Source: Pegea sp. RAD2-039
Lineage: Eukaryota > Chordata > Thaliacea > Salpida > Salpidae
Assembly: GCA_034620365.1 (NCBI GenBank)
Contig: JAQGEQ010000330.1
Coordinates: forward strand, 558,001 to 622,000
Length of the DNA: 64,000 bases
Reading direction: 5' to 3'
In this document: piece after piece, positions 1 to 12,348 of the stretch
How the letters are laid out: each line of letters starts with the position of its first letter
How positions within the stretch are numbered: the stretch's first letter is position 1
Translations under genes and position numbers: made by a program
The notes under the pieces: model-generated
The model's database searches: none
Told to the model about the DNA's origin: nothing
What the model saw: only the letters and a program-made list of their open reading frames with translations

Positions 1-1244
1 TTCGAATTAAGAAACCGAAAATTAACTTTCTATAAATAAATTTTATATAACAACATGCACACACTCGTTTAATTTATCATTTAATTTTCTGATTGATCTG
101 TAGATTGTTTTTTGATGGTTGAATACTGTTTTTAAGGTTTCGAATATAAGAGTGAATAAAGTCACGTTACACATATAGAGGATACACAATCTTAAACTTT
201 CTAAGCAAAACAGTCATTTACTTCCGAGCGTTACGATTTCAAAAACTAAAAGTCGTAAGAAAAAGATACCTAACAAAAATTCAGAAAGTTGTTTTTTTGA
301 AAAATTATATATGAAACAGATTAGGTTTTTATCAATACAATGTATATTTATATTAAACAATTAAGGAAGCAGAGAATTATTAAAAACTTTTCTCAAAACA
401 ACTACTACATTTACAAAATAATTTTAAACATTTAATCTGCAACGGAGATATAATAACTTTTTGAACTTTTTTAAAAATAAAAACTAATGAATACATATTT
501 GTAAAACCATTAAGACTTTAACCATTTAACAAGCTAAAAACCTCATGAAGACCACACATTGACCAGAAAAATTGACCAAATATTTTTCTTTAATTGGCAG
601 TTTTTTCAATAGTTTTAAAATTAAGAATATTTATCAATATTGTCTTCAATGAATTATCACTTAAGTGAAATTTGTAAATTTTTGTAGAATCAGTTTTTTT
701 CTTTACAACTTTAAAAGAAAGTTATTACAAGTACAGAATAAATTCAGTATTTGTAAATACTGATTTATTTATTTGTTTTTTAAATTTTATAAGCATTTAT
801 TTATCTTAATTTATTTTATTTTATTTTATTTATTGCAATAAACGCGAAGGAGAGTGCCTAATGTTACCTGTCGCGAACACAAATTCTCACAAATAATAAC
901 TATTATAAATATTTGAGTTGGAAATGTAAAAAGAAAATGTTGTAAGACTTGGTATTTCATTTACCTCAAAGTTATTGTTATGATAACAATTTCCTTTTTT
1001 TCTTGTTTGTTTAAGTTAATTATTTGTTTGCATTCTTACTTATTAAAATAATAAATACTAAGGATTTATCAGATTTAAGCAAATGACAACTTTTAATTTC
1101 AATCAAATCATTTTATTTTTTTAGGATTAATTTATGTGAATTAATAAATAGGTTTGTGTTGACATTAGCTATTTGTAAGGTTTTTGCTTCATAACAAAAT
1201 TATCAAATAATTGCTTTTAGAGTTTGTTTTTATAATTAGACATT
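1..1244. other. AT-rich intergenic stretch, no gene seen
   Basis: No open frame with a recognisable product on either strand. The only structured item is a short dispersed repeat at 828-895. The stretch ends where homology to the family-2 5' flank begins. Confidence 0.5.
828..895 (-). repeat. Dispersed ~70-bp repeat, copy 1
   Basis: Read on the minus strand it starts TTTGTGAGAAT, carries a core like GGCACTCTCCTTCGCG and ends TTTATTGCAATAAATA. It then runs straight into an (AATAA)n-like tail at 800-828. Related copies lie at 8558-8628, 8761-8787 (partial) and 56841-56910. A conserved short end followed by a simple-sequence tail resembles the 3' end of a LINE or SINE, but the family is not identified. 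Confidence 0.55.
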
Positions 1245-2200
1245 TTTGTTGTTTCATGATTTTTTTCATTTTCTTAAGGTGATATTTTTAAAGGTTTTTA
1301 TGATAATTGTAACTGTAAATCAATCACGTTAAAAGAAAACTTTTCTAGAACGCTGAAACAGAAACTTATCATGTTTTATAAACAGATTGTATTTAAAATG
1401 AATTTTTAAAACACAAAATTTTGATAATTTTTTGCAATAAACAAAAAATAATTGTTACTTATATTTCAATATTGAAATATCAAAATATTGAGGTTTATAT
1501 TGTAACAAAAAAGCCTCTTATATTGGAAAGACATTGTTGTTGTTTTACATGTAGCACTTATGAGAACAAAACATCATTTGCTTGTGGAAATATTAAAAGG
1601 AGCTGCAAATTAAATATAATAATGTATGCAAGAAGGAAAAAGGTTGAAACGGTTCAAACAGATGAAAACAAAGTAGACCCTACTTTTTAAGATTTTAAGA
1701 AAACAATTTTAAATAGTTTTATCCAATATCTAATTGTTAGTTTTTCAATAAAATTTAAATTTATGTTATAACATACATTGAGAGCAACAATTAATTCAAA
1801 AAACGTATTAAAAGTGTTTTTTATGTTTTAATGATAAATATAATAAACTCAATATTTTCAATATACTCAATAAATTCAAATTTAAGTGTTGATTTTGATT
1901 TACTTAAAATGCAGAAAATAAATGGAAATGAAAATTGAAACTTTAAAAACAAAATATAATACACAAGAAAGTTAAACATTAAAAGCTCAATTAAAAAAAT
2001 CAATAATTTAATTACCATTAATATGTAAACAAATTGTAGATACATACAGATAGGGCAATATAAACTAACAAAAATTAATTCAATTCCAATAATTTGACAG
2101 CCAAGAGCATTTAGCTAAAACTATTATTTTGAACAGTTTTGAAAATCTGATATTAAAACTCCATATCTGAAAACTTTCATCTTTAGCTTTATTCAATTTG
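1245..2200 (-). promoter_or_regulatory. Family-2 5' flank (minus), gene body missing
   Basis: Reverse-strand copy of the 5' flank found in front of family-2 genes. It matches 24180-25110 (ahead of L) and 32690-33660 (ahead of N, same orientation as here). Here the match stops near 1245, so the gene it once served is not in the window. Together with the flank of copy A it forms a divergent intergenic region. An 89-codon open frame on the plus strand (1421-1690) lies antisense in this flank and is probably not a gene. Confidence 0.55.
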
Positions 2201-4163
2201 TAAAAGGAAACTAATAACGAAGATAACTAACAACACACTATTAACAAACCACTGTTAACTACAGAATGATCTACATATATAGAGTAATAGAGGATGAAAC
2301 ATTTACGTAAATGGTAAAATATTCTACTATCACTACTAACAATAACAACACTACTTTTCAACCTCATTGTTTGTAGCTTTGTGAATTAAAATATACTTCT
2401 TACTGCTCTTCTTGAAATTCTATCTTAACACTTTACTTAATCATTACTTTTTAGATGGTACATAATTGTTATATCGTTTTAATATTCTTTTTTGTGAAAT
2501 CAAGTTTTTCTAGTAATTAATTACTGTATTCAGCTAAACATACCCACAAACTCATTCAAAAATAATAATACCTTTTAGAATAGTTTTTAAAGGTTTTATA
2601 AAAAAAAATTTTAAATGATTAATATCTGTAAGTATTTCTTGAAATTTATTCTTTGTTTGTAACTTTCAAAAAATATTTATAAGTAGTAAAAGTAAATGAA
2701 CAAATACTCTTACAAAGTATGGATTTTGCAGTTACTTTATTTTACGTAGCTACTTTATAATAATAAAAAACATAATGTACCAAAATACTGAGAACAAAGC
2801 AGCAAAACCATTTAAATAACAATCAACAAGCAACAAAATTATAATGGTAAAAGCTTCTATAACTTTGATATTCTCATCAGAATTTGCGTGCAAAGATTAT
2901 TTTGTTTCTAACATTACTTTCAAAATTATAATTTCTTCAAACTGTTTTGAAGATTAATAAATCTTTTTTATGTATCAAATATATACATATATTCTTAAGA
3001 AGACTTTTACCAAAAGCTTATATGTTTGGTAACTTCATTTGTGTTATATATATTTTTAGAATTTATTTTAAATTATAAGGTTTTGTTGGTCTCTTTTGTC
3101 TCTTTAAGTTACATGCAAACTTAATGCCAATATAGAAAAATGATTGTTGTTAGATGATCATGAATGATTTTTGATGTTTTGTAAACCTATGTAGCTTGCT
3201 TAATTTTATAAGACAATTGCTAGTATTGTTTTTGTGAAGTTTCTGCAGGTATTGCGTTTAAACATTAAATTTTCAAACCTTTTTAAAATAAAAAGTTTTA
3301 GTAAATGTTTATAACTGCCAAATTATTAGACTTTAAGTCAAATTTTCTTCGTTTAATATGGCTTGTAAGCGATAAATTCTTTATACATTTCCATGATAGT
3401 TAAATATGTATTTTTTTTAAAGTTGATTTATCATTTTTAAATTAATTCAATAAGTCAGTATCAACTCTTGAATTTCATTAAAATATTCTTTAACTATAAC
3501 TGAAATGTATGTATAAATATATAAATTAAACTAAGTATATTTGTAATTAAAAATAACTAGAAATAGTTTGATATATTTTTTTATTAATCGTTGCTCACTA
3601 TTAATGTAAATTCATACAAGTTAATTCTATTAAGGACTTTACACTTGAATATGAGATAAATAACTGCAGATTAAAATCTGTAAAATTAAGTTTAACTTCT
3701 TGTTGATCTAGTTTTAACTCTTTTAAATCATACATATAATACATACTTTTTAATTTTTATTTTCTGAACTCCTGTTATTATTTTCACAAACAAACGTGTT
3801 TTGCCCTCGTAACTGCTACATGTAAAGCAATATTATCTTTTCTATAGAAGAATTTTTTTTTCTATTTATATATTATAGAATTGGATATTTTGTTGTCTAA
3901 ATATTGAACTATAACCAACAATTTGTGAAAATACTTGCAAAAGTTTACAAAAAGTTCTTCTTCAAATTCGTTTTAAATAAAAATATGTATATAGAACATC
4001 AAAAATTTCTGTTTAAGACTTTTACAAAACTTGATCTAAACTTGATTGTTATCATTAGTAAAGTAACTTTGTTCATATAAAAATATATCACTTAAGACTA
4101 AAATTATTTTATCCACATTTGAAAATTAAAAAAGTTTTTTTTCTTCAGCCTATTAATTTGAAA
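2201..4163 (+). promoter_or_regulatory. 5' flank of zinc-finger copy A
   Basis: Duplicated family-1 upstream region. A GGTAACTTCA at 3028-3037 sits where other copies have GGTAACGTCA, so the CRE-like core is altered here. A GC-richer block with GTGTTTTGCCCTCG lies at about 3796-3809. A block containing TTGCTCACTATTAATG lies near 3591-3606. A pyrimidine-rich acceptor ends with AG at 4147-4148, just before the ATG. No matching 5' exon or splice donor could be fixed by reading. Confidence 0.55.
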
Positions 4164-5042
4164 ATGAACTTGATACAAGGCAGCAACTTTGCACGAAAGA
4201 GAAAACTGTCATTAGATGATGATGAGAAAAGTTTTAATAATAAAACTGCAGAAAAGAAAATTTTGCCAAACACTTCTGGTGGAGTATATAGCTTGTTTAA
4301 AAGTCATGCAGATCAAACTAGTTTACATAATACTAAAGAAATTCAAACAACTACAAGTTTCCCTTATAAAGAGACTAACAGCCATAAAACAGCATTCAAA
4401 AGGAAAGAAAATAATGAAGAAAACAAACAATCATCTAATTTCAAAATCAAATATGAATGCTTAGACTGTAACAAGAAATTTAAATTCAAATCTCAGCTTG
4501 TTTATCATGAAAGAACTCATACTGGTGAGAAGCCATATGAATGTGTTGTTTGTGAAAAGAAGTTTAGTCATAGGTCTAGTCTTCTATATCATGAAAGAAC
4601 TCATACTGGTGAGAAGCCATATGAATGTATTGTTTGTGAAAAGAAGTTTAGCCAAAACACCCATTTGTTAAGTCATGAAAGAACTCATACTGGTGAGAAG
4701 CCATATGAATGTATTGTTTGTGAAAAGAAGTTTAGTCAAAAGTCTAGTCTTCTATGTCATGAAAGAACCCATACTGGTGAGAAACCATATGAATGCATTG
4801 ATTGTGAAAAAAAATTTAGTCATAGATCTAGTCTTTTATGTCATGAAAGAACTCATACTGGTGAGAAGCCATATGAATGTATTGTTTGTGAAAAAAGATT
4901 TACTCATAATTCCAATCTTTTAACTCATGAAAGAACTCATACTGCCGAGAAGCCATTAGAATGTGGTGTTTGTGGAAGACGATTTGCCCGAAATTCCACT
5001 CTTGCAACTCATGAAAGGACTCATACCGGCCAGAAACCATAG
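4164..5042 (+). CDS. C2H2 zinc-finger protein, 7 fingers (family 1, copy A)
   Basis: Predicted nuclear sequence-specific DNA-binding protein of 292 residues. Residues 1-96 are charged and Ser/Asn/Lys-rich, with RKRKLS at 11-16 (NLS-like) followed by an acidic DDDEK. Residues 97-292 are seven Krueppel fingers (C-X2-C-X12-H-X3-H) joined by TGEKP-type linkers. Finger 6 ends TAEKP and the last ends TGQKP. Start ATG 4164 is chosen because every family-1 copy has it 15 bases after a TTTCTTCAG acceptor; the frame open back to 4119 would read through that acceptor. The TAG stop replaces the Tyr codon that should begin finger 8, and a decayed finger 8 follows. No KRAB, ZAD or BTB domain is visible in this exon. 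Targets are unknown. Confidence 0.8.
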   Translation: MNLIQGSNFARKRKLSLDDDEKSFNNKTAEKKILPNTSGGVYSLFKSHADQTSLHNTKEIQTTTSFPYKETNSHKTAFKRKENNEENKQSSNFKIKYECLDCNKKFKFKSQLVYHERTHTGEKPYECVVCEKKFSHRSSLLYHERTHTGEKPYECIVCEKKFSQNTHLLSHERTHTGEKPYECIVCEKKFSQKSSLLCHERTHTGEKPYECIDCEKKFSHRSSLLCHERTHTGEKPYECIVCEKRFTHNSNLLTHERTHTAEKPLECGVCGRRFARNSTLATHERTHTGQKP

Positions 5043-5125
5043 GAATATATTTTTTTGTGAAAAAAAAATTTAGTTGAAATTCCAGTCGATTACGCCATTA
5101 AATGATGCATGTTTCTCAGAAAATG
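5043..5125 (+). pseudogene. Decayed eighth finger of copy A
   Basis: After the TAG of copy A the sequence still resembles a finger: a CEKKFS-like string, NSSRLRH-like codons and then a decayed His knuckle. It contains a stop and a frame change. It shows that the ancestor of copy A carried at least one more finger. Confidence 0.6.
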
Positions 5126-6714
5126 TGAGATTATTTTGCTGGTCAAAGTTTACTCGCAATTTATAAGAAGAAATAAATAGCTTTGTGAAAATCAGAGGGA
5201 TTAAAAATATAATTTTTTAAATTATTTTTTCAGTTTGAGTTGTTTTTATTTAATTAATATTTGTTTTATTGATCAAATGGTGTATGTTACAGTAAATAAT
5301 AATGATTTGAAACGTTATTTTTTCTTTTATTGTTTGTGATCGGCGGCTTGTATTATTTTTTTAAACGAACTATACCTTATTTCGTTCTTATTCCAACTTT
5401 TTTTAAACCCACTAGTTTTTTATTGTCCTTTATTTATTACCAAAAAGCTTCTGTAATTAGATTTTAATTTCTTAGTTAATCAATGCTGTGCAAACTGCTG
5501 ATAAATTTTAGTTTTTGTTGAGAAATCCGTTTAAAACTTTTTAAATTTCTGAAACTTATTACTATTTGCAATTTGTTTTTATTTTTTTAATTGAAACTTC
5601 AGTTTTTAGTAGATACTCAAAATAATTTCAAGAAAATAAAGTTTTACTTCAAAAAATCTCTTTTTTTAAACCTATTGCTATTTTATTTATCATTTCATTT
5701 TAGAAATAAATACTTTTTATCAAATCATATTGCATCATATTTAATCCCTTCTGCTATAGCACTAAGCAGTTTATTACCCGAATGGTTAGAACTAACTTGA
5801 AAGATTGAGTTGATGAAAAATTGAAATAATTATCTAATTTTCTTAAACTTTGTTAGCAAGCCAGTTATTACGTCAGAAGAAGAAATACTTGCTTAATGTT
5901 TGCCAGTAAGTTCAGTTTAAAGTATTTTATAATACTATTATTTTAAGTTGTCAATTTAGATTTAATAATATATTTTTTTTTCTTAAATTACTTTCAGTAT
6001 ATCTGAACACAATTACTTTTTCAACTGAATTACTTTCAGCAAACAAGATAAGACCAAAACATCTAGAAACTTTAGTTTGCCGATGTCTCTAAATTATGCA
6101 ATCTACAAATTCACCGAATTTCTTGAACTAATCTTTTAGTTTATCTTTAAAATATGTTCTTAATAATCAGCACAAGTTTGTGGATAATGTAAAAAAATCA
6201 TTATGTAGAATTAAAAATACCATAAAAAAAATGTTACAAAAATACTTCAGTTTATTGTTTACAATAATAGAAAATTTTCTCAAACAAACATTTTACTTAA
6301 GAAGTATAAAAAATATAAAACAACAAATTTAGGATTTCATTTTGAGTAATAGATCATACCTTAAAATTCGAAAAAATGCATAGCAGAATTTACATATAAT
6401 TATGTTCTAGACAAAATCTATCGATTAAATTTAACAAAGAATTTTTTGGCATTATTAAACTTTTATGACGGTTTATCGTTTTCCGTAGTAAAATGTTTAA
6501 TAAAAAAACTGTCTAATAAATTAATTGTAGTCATTAACAGATTACATAAATGTAATTCAATGAAAATATACATTTTTAAAAGCTTTGAATAGGAAATTAT
6601 ATTAGTGGACTTGAAATCGAGATGTCTTAGGAGAAATATTAAAGTAAATTTTTAAATAGTCAAGATGTTTTTACTCATAAAATAGACCTTTACTAATGAA
6701 TTAGAGTAGTATTA
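5126..6714. other. 3' flank of copy A, no gene recognised
   Basis: An AATAAA hexamer at 5172-5177 is a possible poly(A) signal. Around 5480-5540 the sequence resembles the family-2 3' flank (compare 16030-16100). A 69-codon open frame at 5591-5800 has no recognisable domain and no second copy in the window, so it is not called a gene. The rest is plain AT-rich DNA. Confidence 0.45.
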
Positions 6715-8515
6715 TTAGAAAAATAATCACTGAAACCAGTTAACATTTTAGTGGATATCATTTAACTTTTTTTTATTTTCATTTAGTTTAATATTTTCAA
6801 ATAGTTTTAAATATTTATAATAGTCCTTCAATAACCCTGCATTTTTACAATCATTCAACATTTAAACAACTCCTAACTAACTGAATTATGTCATCAGTAT
6901 TTGTTGAAACAATCTCATTTGATAATGGTTGAAATAGAATACTGATGCTTTGTTAATTAAACATCCCACTTTTAGCAACTTTGCCATGAAGTTCATAATA
7001 TGAGTTAGCAACATTAAAAGCTGACAACACAATCGGTATCACCGACTTGCTTCGTTGTCACATGATTGCTAGTCATCTTGTTGTAAGAGAATCAAACCGA
7101 CAGCAGATGTAAAGCTTGCAATTGAATGTTATGAATATTTGACCCGCTATAATCTGCACTTTATAGCAAGAAACACAATATAGTACAGACTACATCGGGA
7201 CGAATTGTGAAATTTTTATTGAAAAAAAATTTGGATGTTATATCCAGTGTATTCAGTTTTTTGTTTGTGGTTATATGGCTGTTAGAGAATCGATGGATTC
7301 CATAAAAATGAATTTAATTTCTACATGTTGACTAAATTTTCTATAAATGAAAATTATAGCAAACAGCTTAAAGTTAGAATAATAAGTAAGAAAACTTTAC
7401 AAAAATAGATTGGTCGATTACATTTAAGTAGAACCAAGTGATTTGATAAGTGCAAGTTTTTTCATACTTTTTTAAGCTGTTTTGAAATCACTGAAATAAT
7501 CTGCACTTTATAGCAAGAAACACAATTTAGTATAAATTACATCGGGACGAATTGTGACAATTCTACTGAAAGAAAATTTGGATGTTATATTCAGTGTATT
7601 CAGTTTAATGTTTGTGGTTATTTGGCTGTTAGAGAATCGATGGTTCCATAAAAATGAATTTAAATTTCTACATATTGCCTATGTTTTCTAAACAAAAGAG
7701 AAATCTATTTTTTTCATAACCAATGAGAAAAGTAATTGATAATCATTAAATTGTTTTCAGGTTACCAAGAACTAACTTTTATGGTTACCAAGAACTAACT
7801 AATTAGGATAATTTAAAAATTAAATAAATAAAAAGGATAAATAAAAACAAAAATAAATTTATAATTTCTTATTCTTATCACCTTTTGTAAAAAGAAATAA
7901 GATTGTCAATAAATCTTAAACTAAAAATAAAACTTATTAAAAGTTATTCTTATTTTGTTTGAAAACTAAATGATGAGGACATTCTAGAATGAAAATTATA
8001 GCAATCAGCTTAAGGTTTCAATAATAAAAAAGAAAACTTTACATAATAGATTGGTCGATTACATTTAAGTAGAACCAAGAGATTTGATAAGCACCAGGTT
8101 TTTCACATTTTTTTAAAGTGTTTTCAAATCATTTATCTTCAATTATTCTGAAAATGATTCTGCTATCAGCTATTTATAATAATTTTACAACTACAAAATC
8201 ACATTATTGTGGTGAGATATCAACTTTAAACTCTTAAGGTCTGTTAATTATTTGTTTTTAATATTTATAATTTACATTAAGTTTCAAATTCTTTATTCTA
8301 AAACAAATGTTGTTTCATAAGATTATTTCAACTCAGGAACAATCTGCTTATAGTTATAATCAGTTACTACATCAGTGGTTTGTTTAGAAAATTTTAGTTC
8401 TTATCATTTGAAATAAATCAATTTGGCTTCACCTTATTTATAGCCTATATTAGCTGGGACAAGTCATCTAGCTTACTAATAGTGATGTGCCTCATGAATT
8501 AGAGTAGTCGTCTAC
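6715..8515 (+). repeat. Segmental repeat R1, copy 1
   Basis: Direct duplicate of 42275-44795. Shared landmarks are CACATGATTGCT near 7058, CTGCACTTTATAGC near 7154, GGTCGATTACAT near 7412 and TAGTGATGTGCCTCATG near 8480. Inside this copy a pair of sub-blocks is repeated: block P at 7150-7335 and 7498-7690, block Q at 7349-7497 and 7988-8130. Codons at 8126-8179 match the last codons of the LINE fragment at 63543-64000, so R1 carries LINE debris. Confidence 0.6.
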
Positions 8516-8557
8516 AGATGCCTAGATTTTTCTATATTTTTGACTAAATATATGTTA

Positions 8558-8628
8558 TTTGTGAGAATGTGTGTTAGCGAGAGGTTCTCTCTTCAGGCCC
8601 CCTCCTTCTCATTTATTGTAACAAATAA
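8558..8628 (+). repeat. Dispersed ~70-bp repeat, copy 2
   Basis: Plus-strand copy of the element at 828-895: TTTGTGAGAATGTG, then GGCCCCCTCCTTCTC, then an AT end. A partial third copy with only the right half (AGGCACCCTCCTTCGC) follows at 8761-8787. Confidence 0.55.
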
Positions 8629-8703
8629 TACTGAAAATATTTTCAGGAAAATTTAACTTTTCTAAGAATTAAATTAAGTAATGATTACTTTAGCAAGGTT
8701 CGG

Positions 8704-8748
8704 CATCTGGACAACATTGATTGACTTAAAACATCTGGACAACATTGA
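8704..8748 (+). repeat. 17-bp direct repeat
   Basis: CATCTGGACAACATTGA occurs at 8704-8720 and again at 8732-8748, separated by 11 bases. It lies between two copies of the ~70-bp dispersed repeat. No function is evident. Confidence 0.6.
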
Positions 8749-8787
8749 TGTGATCTTTTTAGGCACCCTCCTTCGCATTTATATATA

Positions 8788-11133
8788 TAAAAAAATTTGT
8801 CTCCTAACAATGATATTGCATTACTAATTCGAAAACTGCTTCAAGTTTTATTACAAAAATCCTTTGAAGCTGGTTAATAATGGTTAGTAACTTTAAAAAG
8901 CCTTTTTTATTTCAATTTTTTAATAATAATTTCCGATATTTTTTACGTCTTAAGAGGATTGCATATACCACTGCTGATTTTGAACAAAAGCTAATTTTTA
9001 ATTTTATTGTCTAAAATAAATTTTATTGATGGAAATTTCGAAGATGATATTCAGCTCTTTTTTTAGAAACTTTTTTTATATTACTTTCATTCATTTGCTG
9101 ATAAAAGGTTTAAGTATCCGCAGTAAACAAATCAAAGAAAAAGTTGTTTTTACGTTTTGTTATCAATTCTGTTTCATCTCTATATGAAATAAATCATCTC
9201 CAAAAGTACTAGTCCATAACTTACCCGATTGGTCTTTTGAAATTGACATCCTTAGAATTAACATATTGAGTTGCTAGAACAGTTTGAAATGCTTTCCTTA
9301 TTTTGTAACTTTATACGTAAAACAGGAGAACTAATAAATGCTAATTTGTTACCAGTCCATTTTAATCTAATCGATGAAACTGCTTTAAATTGCTAGAACG
9401 TTTTAGAACCGTTTTGTTTCATTACTTAAACACTAGATTTGTTTGTATTTTTAGTTCTTACTTCTTTACACATTTATTTCTTCACAAAATAATACAGGAT
9501 TTGTACATTTTAATGTCAGATTTTTTTTATTTTTCTGTAGATCCTTTTGAGCGCTTGTGACTTTTGATGGTTTTCCATTTTTAAATCTCGAACAACGGAA
9601 TAAGTTGCTAAATAAAATAGAATGAATTTCTTTTTTAAATTCTTTCTTATATCTTAGTTTTCTTAATCTAATTTCAATATATCAGACGTACTGATAAATG
9701 TTGATTTGTTACATTGATGGTTTTATGAATGATTTCAAAGTAATAATTAAGAATTGATAAATCTTCACAAAAAAAAATTCAAAAAAACAACGCTACAAAA
9801 TGTGCGATGTGTATCTCAAAAATCTATAAAATATTATAACTTATAAGAGTATTATAAATTCGAGGCAAATACTTTTATTAAATTTTTTTAACTTTAAAAT
9901 ACTAACTCATATTGTAAAGCTTTATACCAAGAATAAAAATAGTTTAAAATTCACTTTTTGGAAGGTATCATCCTTAAGACATTTTGGCTGTTTTGTTGGT
10001 ATTAGCAACTTTAAATAATTATTTTTATTAATTTTAGTTTACAAAGTGGTAAATTTTAAAGTAAATTCCTCATTCCAAACAAATGTTATTTCATAAGACT
10101 CTTTCATAAGATTATTTCAGGAATAATCTCTTTATAGTTATAATCAGTTACTGCATCGATGGTTTAGTTAGGTGTTTTGGTTTGTTGTGATTTGTTTGGA
10201 TAATTATAGTTCCATTTAAATTAGCAACTTAATATTTGGTTCAATAATTAGAATTACCAAGAGCTGATATAGATACAGTTATATATCTGATGTAAAAGTA
10301 TTAAACAGAACAGTTTAAAACACTCTAGCAACTTGCTTACAAGAATATTAATCGTAAAGTTTAAAAATGATGGAGTAGTAACCGATAAGAAAATATTAGT
10401 TTTTCTGCCGTTCCTCTGAGGTTACAAAATTATAAAGTAATTTAAGCTATTTAAAAAACTCATTCTGTTAATTTTGATCTAACTATTTGGGTAAGAAATA
10501 GTCAAGTGCTATAAAAGATGATTTATTTAAGATGATGTAATTGTCGATAATATAAAAGTTAAAAAACTTCTTTTTCTAAATTTATAGTATGAAGAGGATA
10601 ATAACGTTTATTGTTTTTATCTCCAACAAGCATTTTAAGAAAGGAAATAGATTTTAAGATTTCAAACATAAGTTTTCTCATAAAAATTGCAATAATTACT
10701 AAAAACTGTAGTTTTACTTTCATAATAAAAACAAATTACAAAAATAATCAGTTTTACAAACATAATAGGATTTAACGAATCTTTAGATTGTAACTAAAAA
10801 GTAACCACAATTTCGTATGTGCTTATCAACTAACATGATATAATTACTTTCAAAAACTTGTTGAAAAATAATAAAAGATGTTAACAAATACTTAATATAC
10901 AAAGTTCGAAAATTAAGGAATAAAAAAGTTTTTTTAATAGTTTACAAAAGAGCTGTACGAAAATAACAACATAACAATACCAACTTTATTTTAAAGTAAA
11001 AAATTGAATGTAAAACCTTTATTATTTATTGCAAACTTACACACTATTTCAATAAAAGAGTAATCATTAAAATAGTTAATTAAAGCATAAATTGCAACAA
11101 CCAATTGAGTAAACGTTAACCAGCAAAATGATT
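8788..11133 (-). repeat. Duplicated 3' flank of copy B
   Basis: Same block as lies downstream of copies C, D and F, read in the orientation of gene B. Compared with C it lacks about 850 bases between codon ~20 of the ~90-codon ORF (near 9175) and the motif TATATGAAATAAA. A 54-codon hydrophobic open frame lies at 10559-10723 (-), with counterparts behind E, F and G. Near 11080 the poly(A)-signal position reads AATTAA on the minus strand rather than AATAAA. Confidence 0.55.
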
Positions 11134-12348
11134 TTAACTTTCATGATTATTATGAGTTCTTTCATGACATACAAGGCCAGATTTTTGACTAAATTTTTTT
11201 TCACAAACAAGACATTCATATGGTTTCTCACCAGTATGAGTTCTTTCATGGCATAACAAATGGGTTTTTTGACTAAACTTCTTTTCACAAACAATACATT
11301 CATATGGTTTCTCACCAGTATGAGCTCTTTCATGAGTTAAAAGATTGGAATTACGTGCAAATTTTCTTTCACAAACAATACATTCATATGGTTACTCACC
11401 AGTATGAGTTCTTTCATGATTTAAAAGACTGAAATTACGTGCAAATTTTTTTCCACAAACAATGCATTCATATGGCTTCTCACCAGTATGAGTTCTTTCA
11501 TGACTTAAAAGACTGGAATTATGTGCAAATTTTCTTCCACAAGTAATACATTCATATGGTTTCTCACCAGTATGAGTCCTTTCATGAATTAAAAGACTAG
11601 ATTTTTGACTAAATTTTCTTTCACAAACAATGCATTCATATGGCTTCTCACTAGTATGAGTTCTTTCATGACATAACAAATAGTGTTTTCGACTAAATTT
11701 TCTTTCACAAACAATACATTCATATGGTTTCTCACCAGTATGAGTTCTTTCATGACTTAAAAGAGTAGATTTTTGACTAAATTTTCTTCCACAAACTATA
11801 CATTCATATGGCTTCTCACCAGTATGAGTTCTTTCATGAATTAAAAGACTGGAATTAAGTGCAAATTTTCTTTCACAAACAATGCATTCATATGGCTTCT
11901 CACCAGTATGAGTTCTTTCATGACTTAAAAGACTAGATTTTCGACTAAACTTTCTTTCACAAACTATACATTCATAAGGCTTCTCACCAGTATGAGTTCT
12001 TTCATGATAAACAAGCTGAGATTTGCATTTAAATTTCTTGTTACAATCTATGCATTCATATTTGATTTTGAAATTAGATGATTGTTTGTTTTCTTCATTA
12101 TTTTCTTTCCCTTTGAATGCCTTTTTATCACTGTTAGTGTCTTTAAAAGGGAAACTTGTAGTTGTTGGAATTTCTATAGTATTATTCAAACTAGTTTGAT
12201 CAGCATGACTTTTATACAAGCTATATACTCCACCAGAAGTATTAAGCAAAATTTTCTTTTCTGCAGTTTTATTATTAAAACTTTTTTCATCATCATCTGA
12301 TGACAGTTTTCTTTTTCGTGCAAATTTGCTGCCTTGTGTCAAGTTCAT
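11134..12348 (-). pseudogene. C2H2 zinc-finger gene with internal stop, 8+3 fingers (family 1, copy B)
   Basis: ATG at 12348-12346 lies 15 bases after an acceptor AG (12365-12364). The first 318 residues contain the usual 96-residue N-terminus with RKRKLS at 11-16, then eight complete fingers. An in-frame TAA at 11394-11392 replaces the Lys codon of a TGEKP linker. The same frame continues for three more fingers and ends NNHES at 11134, exactly like copy E. The original product therefore had eleven fingers. The present product is either an eight-finger protein ending in HTGE or nothing, if the transcript is degraded. The fingers before the stop keep all Cys and His ligands, so a functional short form is possible. 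Confidence 0.75.

Noticed and set aside
1421-1690. 89-codon open frame with a Cys-rich stretch, repeated at 32927-33172
   Set aside because: It lies antisense in the family-2 promoter flank. Its Cys codons come from the conserved non-coding block, and the other copies (24590-24900, 40445-40830) are not open. Better explained as regulatory DNA.
4675-4923. Open frames of the form [17 protein letters not shown] within zinc-finger arrays (also in B, C, E, F, G, H and J)
   Set aside because: Frame shadows of the [13 protein letters not shown]-coding repeat. The periodicity and complete dependence on the finger frame show they are not separate genes.
5591-5800. 69-codon open frame
   Set aside because: No domain, no second copy and no clear start context in AT-rich DNA. 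The hydrophobic codons are what TTT/ATT-rich sequence gives by chance.
12082-12300. Open frames antisense to the conserved N-terminal coding segments (also 15220-15408 and 41188-41373)
   Set aside because: They mirror Ser/Lys/Asp codons of the sense frame and are not positioned as independent genes.
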